Source: Aquisediminimonas sp031376385
GTDB taxonomy: Bacteria > Pseudomonadota > Alphaproteobacteria > Sphingomonadales > Sphingomonadaceae
DNA length: 64,000 nt
Reading direction: 5' to 3'
Assembly (NCBI GenBank): GCA_031376385.1
Contig: JANMDQ010000015.1
Coordinates: 434,001 to 498,000, forward strand
Below, piece after piece: positions 1 to 8,170 of the stretch; position 1 is the stretch's first letter; each line of letters starts with the position of its first letter. Both the position numbers and the translations under genes were made by a program. The notes beneath the pieces were generated by a model. That model worked only from the letters and a program-made list of their open reading frames with translations. It did no database searches and had not been told where the DNA came from.

Positions 1-123
1 TGGCTGCAGGCCGGTCAACTGGTGTTCGATGAGCATGTGGATCATGGGATCGACAATGCTCTGCCTGCCTTCTTGCGTCTGTTCAGCGGAACGAACGACG
101 GCAAAATGATACTGGAGATATAA
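1..123 (+). CDS. C-terminal fragment of NADP-dependent oxidoreductase (MDR superfamily, CurA-like)
   Basis: An open frame enters from the left edge and stops with TAA at 121-123; the preceding gene start lies outside the window. The 40 visible residues end in the pattern LFSGTNDGKMILEI, which resembles the C-terminus of zinc-independent medium-chain reductases such as prostaglandin/curcumin reductases, where an NxGK motif near the end is usual. These enzymes reduce alkenals, enones or quinones with NADPH. The stop codon overlaps the next start (TAATG), so this is the upstream member of the catabolic operon. The family call rests on a short tail only. Confidence 0.55.
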   Translation, partial: WLQAGQLVFDEHVDHGIDNALPAFLRLFSGTNDGKMILEI

Positions 124-491
124 TGGTGGACGCACTCAAAATCGTTGAGGACTTTATCGGCTGCTGGAATAGCGGCGACATGGACGGCGTTTATGCCGCG
201 ATGGCGGATGACATCATCTGGGATAATATTCCGATGGGGCCCGTGCAGGGCATTGAAGGCTGCAAAGGCCTGATGGCGAATTTCCCGCCGATGGAAGGCG
301 TTGAGTTTGAAACGCATCATATCAGTGCCAGCGGCAATATCGTGATGACGGAACGGACCGATAAGTTCTTGATCGGGGGCCGGTGGCGTCCCATTCGTCT
401 GATGGGAATTTTTGAAGTGAACGCTGACGGTAAAATTCAGCACTGGCGCGATTATTTCGACATGGCTGAGTTTCAAAAGGAATTTGCCTGA
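123..491 (+). CDS. Limonene-1,2-epoxide hydrolase-like (SnoaL/NTF2-fold) protein
   Basis: A 122-residue single-domain protein, the usual length for the limonene-epoxide hydrolase (LEH) branch of the NTF2-like fold. The LEH catalytic set can be lined up: TERTD supplies Arg78 and Asp80, WRDYFD supplies Asp110, and WDN supplies Trp33 (Tyr in the classic enzyme) and Asn35, the water-holding positions. LEHs open epoxides to vicinal diols in one step using an Asp-Arg-Asp triad. The start overlaps the upstream stop (TAATG) and its own stop overlaps the SDR start (TGATG), so it is translationally coupled. Next to a P450, an epoxide from that enzyme is a reasonable substrate, but this is inference; SnoaL-like isomerase activity is the alternative. 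Confidence 0.75.
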   Translation: MVDALKIVEDFIGCWNSGDMDGVYAAMADDIIWDNIPMGPVQGIEGCKGLMANFPPMEGVEFETHHISASGNIVMTERTDKFLIGGRWRPIRLMGIFEVNADGKIQHWRDYFDMAEFQKEFA

Positions 492-1219
492 TGGGCCGCG
501 ATGTGGCCGGGCGCAAAGCCATTGTCACTGGTGCTGCATCGGGCATTGGGGCCGCTGCCGTGCGACGGTTGATCGCCGATGGTTGTCTGGTTTTGGCAGT
601 GGACGTCGTAAGGGACGGGCTGGCGGCGACGCATAATTACGTCGCTGATCTCAATGATCCGTTGCAGATTCCGGGCATTGCAGCTGAGGCGGAAGCGAAT
701 CTTGGCGGCCTCGATATCCTCATCAACAATGCAGGCATTTGCCCAGTCAGCCCAATCGATGACATGACCGAAGAGCAGTGGGCGCTGGCCCTCTCGGTCA
801 ATGTTTCCGCAGTGATGCGGCTGACGCGGGCCTGTTTGCCGATGCTGCGAGCTTCAAGCGCGGGTCGCGTGATCAATACAGGGTCCATTCTGTCGCGCTA
901 CGGCAATGCGGGTTTGACAGCTTATACCACGTCCAAACACGCTGTTCTCGGCCTTACTCGTGCGCTCTCCGCAGAACTGGGTGCAGAAGGAATTACCGTC
1001 AATTGCGTTCAGCCCGGCGCCATTGTGACGGGCATGACGCAGCCTATGTTTGATGCGAGTCCGGAGCCAAGCGCCTATTACACCGGACGATCCGTTCTGG
1101 GGCGGCTCGGCCAGCCTGAAGATATCGCGGACGTCATGGCTTTTCTCGCGTCAGACGATGCGCGTTTTATCACTGGGCAGGGGATCATGGTTGATGGCGG
1201 CGTGATGGTGCATTCCTGA
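491..1219 (+). CDS. Short-chain dehydrogenase/reductase (SDR)
   Basis: A classical SDR of 242 residues. The N-terminal Rossmann motif TGAASGIG (about residues 14-21) binds NAD(P), NNAG is the structural motif after strand 4, and the catalytic Ser132-Tyr145-Lys149 set (YTTSK) is intact with the normal 13-residue Ser-Tyr spacing. The C-terminus has the usual DGG. Such enzymes oxidise secondary alcohols or reduce ketones. The start ATG overlaps the previous stop. In this operon it could oxidise a hydroxyl or diol made by the P450 and LEH-like protein; the substrate cannot be read from the sequence. Confidence 0.85.
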   Translation: MGRDVAGRKAIVTGAASGIGAAAVRRLIADGCLVLAVDVVRDGLAATHNYVADLNDPLQIPGIAAEAEANLGGLDILINNAGICPVSPIDDMTEEQWALALSVNVSAVMRLTRACLPMLRASSAGRVINTGSILSRYGNAGLTAYTTSKHAVLGLTRALSAELGAEGITVNCVQPGAIVTGMTQPMFDASPEPSAYYTGRSVLGRLGQPEDIADVMAFLASDDARFITGQGIMVDGGVMVHS

Positions 1220-1305
1220 TTTTTCATGCAGAACTAGCACTTTCGTCCATCGCCCGCATTGCCAAGTCGTGGCAATAAAGTTCAAACGGCGGGAAGGCCC
1301 AAAGA

Positions 1306-2550
1306 ATGACAGACGCAGCGACAGCACCCAGTTTCCTTGATCCAGCGGTGATGCAAAACCCATTTCCAATGTATCAATGGGCCATCGCCAATTCGCCCGT
1401 GATGCAAGTGCCACTGGGCCCTATCACCATGTATCTGGTGACAAGTTTCGATCTTGTGTCCGATGCCACGATGCGCGTGGAGGAGTTTTCCAACGGCTTT
1501 ACCGCCGCCCTTTCCGGGGCGATGTCAATGGACCCGGAGGTCACAGCGATCCTTGATGAAGGCTGGCCGCAGATGGATACGTTGCTGACGGCGGACCCGC
1601 CGACGCACACGCGGTTTCGCAAACTGGTGAACTTGGCCTTTTCCATGCCCAAAGTGAATGCGATGGAAGGCTCTATCCGCACCAAGGTCAACACGCTGAT
1701 TGATGCGTTTATTGACAAAGGCGAATGTGAATTTGTGGCTGAATTCTCGGTCGCGCTGCCAGTGCAGGTGATCTGCGAGCAATTGGGCTTTAACCTCAGC
1801 GAACAAGCCAATGTCAAACGCTGGTCTGATGCCTTTGCTGACCGTCTCGGCCACATGATCAGCAAAGAACGCGAGTTGGAATGCGCACGTGAAGTTGTGG
1901 AGTTTCAGTATGCGGTCAAAGTGAAGATTGACGAACGGCGCGCGGCGGCCACCGGCGATTTGCTCTCTGATCTGGTCCGCGCACGTATTGAAGGCGAAAC
2001 GCCTTTGAATGACGCAGAAATCCTTTCGATCGCGCAGCAACTGATGGTTGCCGGCAATGAGACGACGACGCATTCGTTGGCTGGTGGGATTGTGCAACTG
2101 GCCCAAAACCCGAGCGAAGTGGAGAAGCTTCGTGCAGACCCTAAGCTCATTGGCAATCTGGTTGAGGAAATCCTGCGTACTGAAACACCAACGGCGGGCA
2201 TGTGGCGCGTGGCAACGCGCGATACTGAATTAGGCGGCGTTGCCATTCCCAAAGGCGCGATGCTGATGCTGCGCTATGCCGCTGCAAACCGCGATCCTGC
2301 CCGCTTCCCTGATCCAGATGCATTTGATGTGTCGCGCAGCAACGCGCGAAGCCATTTGGCCTTTGGTCGCGGCATCCACATGTGCGTTGGCAATATGCTC
2401 AGTCGTAAGGAAATGGCCGTCGCCTATGAAGAAATTTTGCGGCGGATGGATAACATCCGCGTGAAGGATGGTGCGGTACTGGAAGTATCCCCCAATATCC
2501 TATTGCGCGGGTTGATGACGGCACCGATTACTTTTGAGAAGCGATCATGA
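1306..2550 (+). CDS. Cytochrome P450 monooxygenase
   Basis: A soluble bacterial class I type P450 of 414 residues. The I-helix oxygen-activation motif is AGNETTT (249-255), the K-helix ExxR is Glu288-Arg291, and the heme-thiolate loop FGRGIHMCVG puts the proximal ligand at Cys360. There is no membrane anchor, so it should be cytoplasmic and served by a ferredoxin system that is not encoded in this window. It follows the SDR after 86 bp and its stop overlaps the next acyl-CoA dehydrogenase start (ATGA). The context suggests hydroxylation of an alicyclic, terpenoid or steroid-like substrate. The family is certain; the substrate is unknown. Confidence 0.92.
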   Translation: MTDAATAPSFLDPAVMQNPFPMYQWAIANSPVMQVPLGPITMYLVTSFDLVSDATMRVEEFSNGFTAALSGAMSMDPEVTAILDEGWPQMDTLLTADPPTHTRFRKLVNLAFSMPKVNAMEGSIRTKVNTLIDAFIDKGECEFVAEFSVALPVQVICEQLGFNLSEQANVKRWSDAFADRLGHMISKERELECAREVVEFQYAVKVKIDERRAAATGDLLSDLVRARIEGETPLNDAEILSIAQQLMVAGNETTTHSLAGGIVQLAQNPSEVEKLRADPKLIGNLVEEILRTETPTAGMWRVATRDTELGGVAIPKGAMLMLRYAAANRDPARFPDPDAFDVSRSNARSHLAFGRGIHMCVGNMLSRKEMAVAYEEILRRMDNIRVKDGAVLEVSPNILLRGLMTAPITFEKRS

Positions 2551-3584
2551 ATTTCGATTTCGACGAAAATCAGACACTGTTCAAGGACACGGTTGACCGC
2601 TTCTGCGCGCCTGTGGATATCGCGACACGTACAATTATGAGACGAATGCCAGAGGGCTTTGACCGCACACGCTGGGTTGAATTGGCCGAGCTTGGTATGA
2701 TTGGTTTGGCCGCGACTGAGGCCGATGGCGGCCTTGGTGGGTCGGCGCTTGACTGTGCTGTGGTCGCGCAAGCTCTCGGTCACGGGTTGGCAGTCGAGCC
2801 GTGGCTGGAATGCGCATTCCTGCCAGCCAAATTGCTCGCCGGAACGCCGCATTTAGCTGCGGTTGTGGAAGGCAGCATCATTGCAACACTTGCTTTTGCT
2901 GAGGCTGCAGGTCGATACACGCTGGATGCCCGCGCGGTTTCAGTACGGGCTGGTAAATTGTCAGGTGAAAAACGGTTTGTGCTGTCCGCGGCTGCTGCTG
3001 ACCTCTTCATCGTGACGGCAAATGTTGACGGTGACACGCATTTGTTTGCCGTTCCGCGCGATGCAATTGGCGTTGATGTGCGGCTTTACCCCGTGACGGA
3101 CGGCAGCCTTGCCGGCGTCGTCACTTTCCGCGATGTCGCTGTGGACGCGCCGTTTGCAGGCATGGATCGTCTGCTCTTGGCTATTGATGAAACGCGTCTC
3201 ATTGCCGCCGCCGAAATGGTTGGCGCAGCGCAACGACTGTTCGCTGATACACTGGACTATGTGAAAACGCGCGAACAATTTGGGAAGCCACTTGGCAGTT
3301 TTCAGGTGATTCAACACCGGATGGTGGATGTCTATTCCAAATGTGAGGGCATGCAATCGGCACTCTACCGGGCACTGTTGCAGCCCGATTCCAACGCGGA
3401 AAGCGTGAAAGCCTTCGTTGCTGAGGAGGCGATCTGGGTGGGGCAACAGGCGGTCCAGCTTCACGGTGGTATGGGTATGACGGATGAACTTGGTGTCAGC
3501 CACGCACTGAAGCGTATTCTGCTGCTATCCAAACTCTTCGGCGACCCTGCCTCGGGCTATGCGCAACTGGCGAAGGCTGCTTGA
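2547..3584 (+). CDS. Acyl-CoA dehydrogenase, short subunit type
   Basis: At 345 residues this is shorter than typical 380-400-residue acyl-CoA dehydrogenases. It has the family features in the C-terminal half (TREQFGKPLGSFQVIQH and QLHGGMGMTDE) but a divergent middle domain. Short and long acyl-CoA dehydrogenase genes placed next to each other are characteristic of the alpha2beta2 FadE/ChsE-type heteromeric enzymes that dehydrogenate steroid or cyclic acyl-CoA side chains. The start overlaps the P450 stop by 4 nt, so the two are translationally coupled. Heteromer formation with the gene at 3698 is inference. Confidence 0.85.
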   Translation: MNFDFDENQTLFKDTVDRFCAPVDIATRTIMRRMPEGFDRTRWVELAELGMIGLAATEADGGLGGSALDCAVVAQALGHGLAVEPWLECAFLPAKLLAGTPHLAAVVEGSIIATLAFAEAAGRYTLDARAVSVRAGKLSGEKRFVLSAAAADLFIVTANVDGDTHLFAVPRDAIGVDVRLYPVTDGSLAGVVTFRDVAVDAPFAGMDRLLLAIDETRLIAAAEMVGAAQRLFADTLDYVKTREQFGKPLGSFQVIQHRMVDVYSKCEGMQSALYRALLQPDSNAESVKAFVAEEAIWVGQQAVQLHGGMGMTDELGVSHALKRILLLSKLFGDPASGYAQLAKAA

Positions 3585-3697
3585 TATGGCCGCTCCAACG
3601 ATCATTTTGGCATTGTCGATCCGTGGCCTTTCTGGAATTATCCCGTATTTTGTGAAGCGCTGCGGCCCCGTAACTGCTTAGCGACTGGAGACTTTGA

Positions 3698-4909
3698 GTG
3701 ATGGATATGAGTTTTTCCGCAAGCGATCTGGCATTCCGCGATGAAGTGCGTGCGTTTCTCGATGGTAAGCTGAGTCCGCGTCTGCGCGACGGCGCAGCCA
3801 ATACTCCAAGTGTCTTTGTGGAGCCTGACATCACTCGCGAATGGCAGGCTCTTTTGAACGAACAAGGCTGGCTCGCGACGCTTTGGCCCAAGGAATATGG
3901 CGGACCCGGATGGACGGCTACGCAGAAATATATGTTTGAGAAAGAATGCGCCATCGCTGGCGCGCCAGCCCTGCCGGTGCTTGGCCTCAAACTGGTCGGC
4001 CCTGTGATCTGTAAGTTCGGCACGCCTGCGCAAAAGGCGCATTTCCTGCCGCGCATATTATCTGGCGAAGATTATTGGTGTCAGGGTTATTCGGAGCCCG
4101 GGTCAGGTTCTGACTTGGCTTCGCTCAAGACCAAGGCTGAGCGTGTTGACGACACATATATCGTCAACGGCTCCAAGATTTGGACAACCCACGCGCACCA
4201 TGCGAATTGGATTTTCGCGCTTGTCCGCACCAATCCGGATGCAAAAAAACAGGAAGGGATTAGCTTCCTCCTCATCCCGATGGATCAGCCGGGCATCAGC
4301 GTGACGCCGATTGTGACGATGGCAAACGACCATGAGGTCAACGCAACCTTCTTTGACAATGCGGAAAGCGACGCCTCCAACTTGATTGGTGAGGAAGGGC
4401 AGGGCTGGACGATTGCCAAATATCTGCTGGAAAATGAACGCGGTGGATCCTGCACAGCTCCAGCTTTGCTGGCTGAATTAGACCGGTTGGAAAGTTGGGC
4501 CAAGGATCAACCCTCGGGCGTGAATGGACCAATGACGCATGACCTCATGCTCATGCAACGCCTCGTTCGGTTGCGTCTGGAGACACAAGCATTTGAAGTG
4601 ACTGAACTCAGGATACTTGCTGAGCTCGCCAAAGGGCGTCCTGCAGGGCCACAGACATCGCTCATCAAGCTGGTAAGTGCGAATTTGCGCCAATCAATCA
4701 ATGAATTGACTGTGGACTTGTTTGGTTATGATGGCCTCCAACTCCCCACTTCGCGTCCGCTTTACGGCAATGAAGCGCCCGAGCCGGTGGGCAGTCGCGA
4801 AGCGCAACTTGCCATGCCAACCTATTTAAACGGACGTGCTTGGACGATTTTTGGTGGGTCAGATGAAGTGCAAAAGACGATTATCGCGAAGCAAGTTCTA
4901 GGGCTTTAA
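3698..4909 (+). CDS. Acyl-CoA dehydrogenase, long subunit type
   Basis: A normal-length (403-residue) FAD acyl-CoA dehydrogenase. The middle domain carries YSEPGSGSDLASL, the signature for flavin and substrate binding, and the C-terminus has GGSDEVQKTIIAKQVLGL, which packs on FAD. The frame opens at GTG 3698; ATG 3701 directly behind it is an equally good start, both downstream of GGAG at 3687-3690. It introduces a C2-C3 double bond in an acyl-CoA with electrons to ETF. It lies 113 bp after the short acyl-CoA dehydrogenase and is the last gene of the operon; no terminator stands out behind it. Confidence 0.9.
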   Translation: MMDMSFSASDLAFRDEVRAFLDGKLSPRLRDGAANTPSVFVEPDITREWQALLNEQGWLATLWPKEYGGPGWTATQKYMFEKECAIAGAPALPVLGLKLVGPVICKFGTPAQKAHFLPRILSGEDYWCQGYSEPGSGSDLASLKTKAERVDDTYIVNGSKIWTTHAHHANWIFALVRTNPDAKKQEGISFLLIPMDQPGISVTPIVTMANDHEVNATFFDNAESDASNLIGEEGQGWTIAKYLLENERGGSCTAPALLAELDRLESWAKDQPSGVNGPMTHDLMLMQRLVRLRLETQAFEVTELRILAELAKGRPAGPQTSLIKLVSANLRQSINELTVDLFGYDGLQLPTSRPLYGNEAPEPVGSREAQLAMPTYLNGRAWTIFGGSDEVQKTIIAKQVLGL

Positions 4910-5089
4910 CCAGAGCGTTTCCGCATCACTGAACGCCGGAGCAAAGAAGATCGGGAGTCCTCCGCAACATTAGTACAATATTCATCCTTCACGCTGGAAG
5001 TGGCGGCAGAGACACAGTTCCGGTCTGCACTGGTAACGTCAAAAGTATGTTCGCGGATCGATTAGGCTCTATGCGGTGTTTTTAAGCGC
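4910..5089. other. Intergenic region between convergent genes
   Basis: This 180 bp gap lies between the acyl-CoA dehydrogenase stop and the stop of the minus-strand gene at 5090. No open frame with family features and no strong GC hairpin followed by a T-run was seen, so termination here is not explained by an obvious intrinsic terminator. Confidence 0.4.
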
Positions 5090-5788
5090 TCAATAATCGC
5101 CACGAGCGAGCTGGCGGGCTTCGAGCAAATCCCACAGGCCGCGGTGCTGGGCGAGGATTTGTTGTGCTCCGAATGAAATCGCACGTTCCATTGCTGGCGA
5201 TGTTGCGATTCCGCTTGCAAGATCAATCGTGGTATCAGCCGTTGGAAGGATACCAACCGGCGCATCAACCGAGAAGCGCTTGCCGGCGCCTTCCAAAACT
5301 TGGCGGATCGCTTGCCAATCGAGGACGAGCGCCAAAGCTGCGCCGAGGGCGCAGCCAACACGGTCAGATTGAGCTAACATTTCTAACGCATGGCGCTGAC
5401 CGTTCACGGCGGCTTCGCTTTCTGACTGACCGGGCGTGCTTGGTAGCGGGCCCGCAGCGACGACAAGCCGCGTGAGGAAAGTGCGTTCACGGATGAAGCC
5501 ATCGACAGTGCTGATCAACCATGAGCGCGCGGCATCATGAGCTGTATGATTCGCGGCATGATCGGCCACTCCGGGATGGCGACCGTGAAGAATGCAAAGA
5601 TAATGCACGGCATCCGCCATATTGCGCGCGGCGAATCGACCGGCCAGCAGCTCGTGCGATGTCACATAGCGGTGCACGCCACTTCCCTCCGCTACCACTA
5701 AGGCGGCGACTAAGGAATGGCCCGTTTGCGGGGGTGAATGGCTGACGGCGTTCACGTTCATTAATCTTCCTTCAGGCGCGGTTCGCAC
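5090..5788 (-). CDS. Conserved-looking hypothetical protein, helical
   Basis: A 232-residue frame with good codon use that I do not recognise. ATG 5788 is the first start, but ATG 5761 (residue 10) is equally plausible. It has no signal peptide, no clear membrane segment and no recognisable enzyme motif; the predicted content is mostly helical and Ala-rich, with His residues scattered in the first half (VHRYVTSHE, HYLCILHGRHPG, HTAHDAAR). It stands alone between the catabolic operon and the cyclase. A ferritin-like or helical-bundle fold is possible from the His/Glu pattern but is not established. Confidence 0.6.
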   Translation of the reverse strand: MRTAPEGRLMNVNAVSHSPPQTGHSLVAALVVAEGSGVHRYVTSHELLAGRFAARNMADAVHYLCILHGRHPGVADHAANHTAHDAARSWLISTVDGFIRERTFLTRLVVAAGPLPSTPGQSESEAAVNGQRHALEMLAQSDRVGCALGAALALVLDWQAIRQVLEGAGKRFSVDAPVGILPTADTTIDLASGIATSPAMERAISFGAQQILAQHRGLWDLLEARQLARGDY

Positions 5789-5925
5789 TCTAAGTCGCTG
5801 TTATCGAAACCTTCAGTATAGGAAGGGCGTAAATTCAAAGTTTACAGCGCGTTAGGGTTTTGGTGACGTGGCGTTAAAATAGCGGCAAGGTCTCACGCGG
5901 GGCGAATGAATCGTGGGGCTGTGAT

Positions 5926-8166
5926 GTGGGACGGATGAAGACTTGGGTGCGCAAACGTGGGCTGCAAACGCTTCCGGGTTTGGCAGCGGTGCTGACTATC
6001 GCGGCGCTGCAGACCTTCCCTATTCCGATTATCTCGCCAGCGCTCAATCGCATCGGCCTGCTGGTATTTGACAGTTATCAACGGATGAGCCCGCGCCCTT
6101 ATGAGGAGGCCGCCGTTCGCGTTGTCGATATTGATGACGAAACCATCCGCCGATACGGGCAGTGGCCTTGGCCGCGCACTGATATCGCACGCCTGACGCT
6201 GGCGCTCGGTGACGCGGGTGCTGCGGCAATTGCCTTTGATATTGTCTTTTCTGAAAAGGACCGCACGTCGCCGCAACAGCTGTCGAAACGCTATGCCGCG
6301 ACTGACCCTGTGGTGGCGCAACTGCTTGCCACACTGCCCGATAATGATGCGCAGCTGGCTGAGGTGTTTAAGATTACGCCGTCGCTCACGGGATATTTCC
6401 TCACCAATGACCACACCGATGCGCAGGCCGAGCCTAAGGCGGGGCTGGCTGTATCTGGGTCTGCGCCGTCATCTGTGCCCCACTATCGCAGCGCCGTGAT
6501 GCCATTGCCAGCGCTGGAAGCCGCAGCGTCTGGCAGTGGATTTCTGAGCATCGCACCCGATGATGATTCGATCATTCGCCGCGCGCCGATGATTGCGATG
6601 CAAGGCCGCGCCCTCCTTCCCTCCCTGTCACTCGATGCCCTCCGCGTCGCGCGGCAGGCCAGTTCAGTGATCATCAAAACCAGCGACGGCAGCGGGGAGG
6701 GCGGCAACGCAGGCGATGTCGCGGCCCTGCGTGTCGCCGATTTCGAAGTGCCAACCACCCGCGCGGGTGAACTTTGGATGCACTATACCAGGTCCGTGCC
6801 AGACCGTGTTGTTCCTGCCTGGAAACTCCTGTCCGGCGCGCTCTCTGCGCAAGAGAAGGACAGATTGTTCAATGATCATATCGTTTTCATCGGGGCGGGG
6901 GCGATTGGCCTGCGGGATCTACGCGCAACTCCGCTCAACGATGCCGAACTAGGCGTGATGATCCATGCTCAGGCCACAGAGCAGATGATCCTTCAGCATT
7001 TCCTGTATCGCCCTGATTGGGTGGTCGGGGTGGAGCGTCTGTTGCTGCTGGTCCTTGGCATTGGCCTTGTCTTTCTGCTGCCGAGTTTGGGCGCGGCTTA
7101 TGGCGCGCTGCTGGGCGGCGCTACTGTGCTGGCGATTGGCGGGGGCAGCTGGATCGCGTTTAGCCGCTATCAGTTCTTGCTTGATCCAACATGGCCGATA
7201 CTTGGGCTGATCACAGCCTATGTCCTTGGCACAATCCTCGTCTATTATCAGGAGGAGCAGCAGCGCGCCTATATCCACAACGCGTTTGACCGCTATCTTG
7301 CGCCTGAATTGGTGCGGCGCATTGCCGAAGATCCCGGACAGTTGGAACTGGGAGGGGAAGAGCGCGAAATGACTGTGCTCTTCTGCGATATTCGCAGCTT
7401 TTCGAGCATATCAGAAAAGCTCCTACCCAATGAAATCATCCGTTTCCTGATCGCCTTTCTCACGCCCATGACGGATTTGCTGCTGAGCCATAAGGCTACA
7501 ATCGACAAATATATCGGTGACGCGATCCTCGCCTTTTGGAATGCGCCGCTGGATGATCCAAACCAGCATGAAAATGCCGCGCGCGGCGCATTGGCGATGG
7601 CGGAGCGGCTTAAAATGCTCAACATCGACATGCCGCTGCAAGACGCCGAACCGTGGCCAGATCAAGTGAAGATTGGCATCGGCCTGAACACCGGGCCGTG
7701 CTGTGTTGGTAATATGGGGTCACAGCAGCGCCTGTCTTACTCGCTCATTGGCGATACCGTGAACCTTGCCTCCCGGATTGAGGGGCTGACCAAGTACTAC
7801 GGCGTGCAGATTGCGATTGGCACGGGATTGCACGATCATATCCCGCACTTTGCCAGCCTAGTTCTGGATCATGTGCGCGTGGTGGGTCGTGATGCGCCGG
7901 AGACGATAAGGGTGTTGCTGGGTGATGATGTGGTGGCAAATGGCCCAGATTTCATCGGCTATGCGGAAAAGCACGATGCCATGATCGTGGCCTATCGCGC
8001 GCAGGATTGGTCAGTGGCTGCTGCGTTGCTGGATGAAATTGATGATCAGGCCGCGCTGTATGGCCTCACTCATCTCTACGCCCTCTACCGCGACCGTATT
8101 GTGATATTTGCAAGCAACCCTCCCGGCGAGAACTGGGACGGCGTGTTTACAGCGACCGAGAAATAG
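5926..8166 (+). CDS. CHASE2-domain adenylate/guanylate cyclase
   Basis: A 746-residue membrane signalling protein. After an N-terminal hydrophobic stretch comes an extracytoplasmic CHASE2 sensor (roughly residues 35-340, with VVDIDDETIRRYGQWPWPR and DIVFSE typical of the family), then closely spaced membrane helices (about 365-435) and a class III cyclase domain (about 465-650). The two metal-binding Asp are present: FCDIRSF (Asp488) and YIGDAILAFW (Asp532). It should make cAMP (less likely cGMP) in response to an envelope signal. GTG 5926 and ATG 5935 are both possible starts. It converges on the DUF1501 gene with only 4 bp between stops. Confidence 0.9.
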   Translation: MGRMKTWVRKRGLQTLPGLAAVLTIAALQTFPIPIISPALNRIGLLVFDSYQRMSPRPYEEAAVRVVDIDDETIRRYGQWPWPRTDIARLTLALGDAGAAAIAFDIVFSEKDRTSPQQLSKRYAATDPVVAQLLATLPDNDAQLAEVFKITPSLTGYFLTNDHTDAQAEPKAGLAVSGSAPSSVPHYRSAVMPLPALEAAASGSGFLSIAPDDDSIIRRAPMIAMQGRALLPSLSLDALRVARQASSVIIKTSDGSGEGGNAGDVAALRVADFEVPTTRAGELWMHYTRSVPDRVVPAWKLLSGALSAQEKDRLFNDHIVFIGAGAIGLRDLRATPLNDAELGVMIHAQATEQMILQHFLYRPDWVVGVERLLLLVLGIGLVFLLPSLGAAYGALLGGATVLAIGGGSWIAFSRYQFLLDPTWPILGLITAYVLGTILVYYQEEQQRAYIHNAFDRYLAPELVRRIAEDPGQLELGGEEREMTVLFCDIRSFSSISEKLLPNEIIRFLIAFLTPMTDLLLSHKATIDKYIGDAILAFWNAPLDDPNQHENAARGALAMAERLKMLNIDMPLQDAEPWPDQVKIGIGLNTGPCCVGNMGSQQRLSYSLIGDTVNLASRIEGLTKYYGVQIAIGTGLHDHIPHFASLVLDHVRVVGRDAPETIRVLLGDDVVANGPDFIGYAEKHDAMIVAYRAQDWSVAAALLDEIDDQAALYGLTHLYALYRDRIVIFASNPPGENWDGVFTATEK

Positions 8167-8170
8167 CAGG

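Noticed and set aside
1374..1865. 163-residue frame antisense to the first P450
   Set aside because: It is a shadow of a gene with intact heme-binding, I-helix and ExxR motifs on the plus strand.
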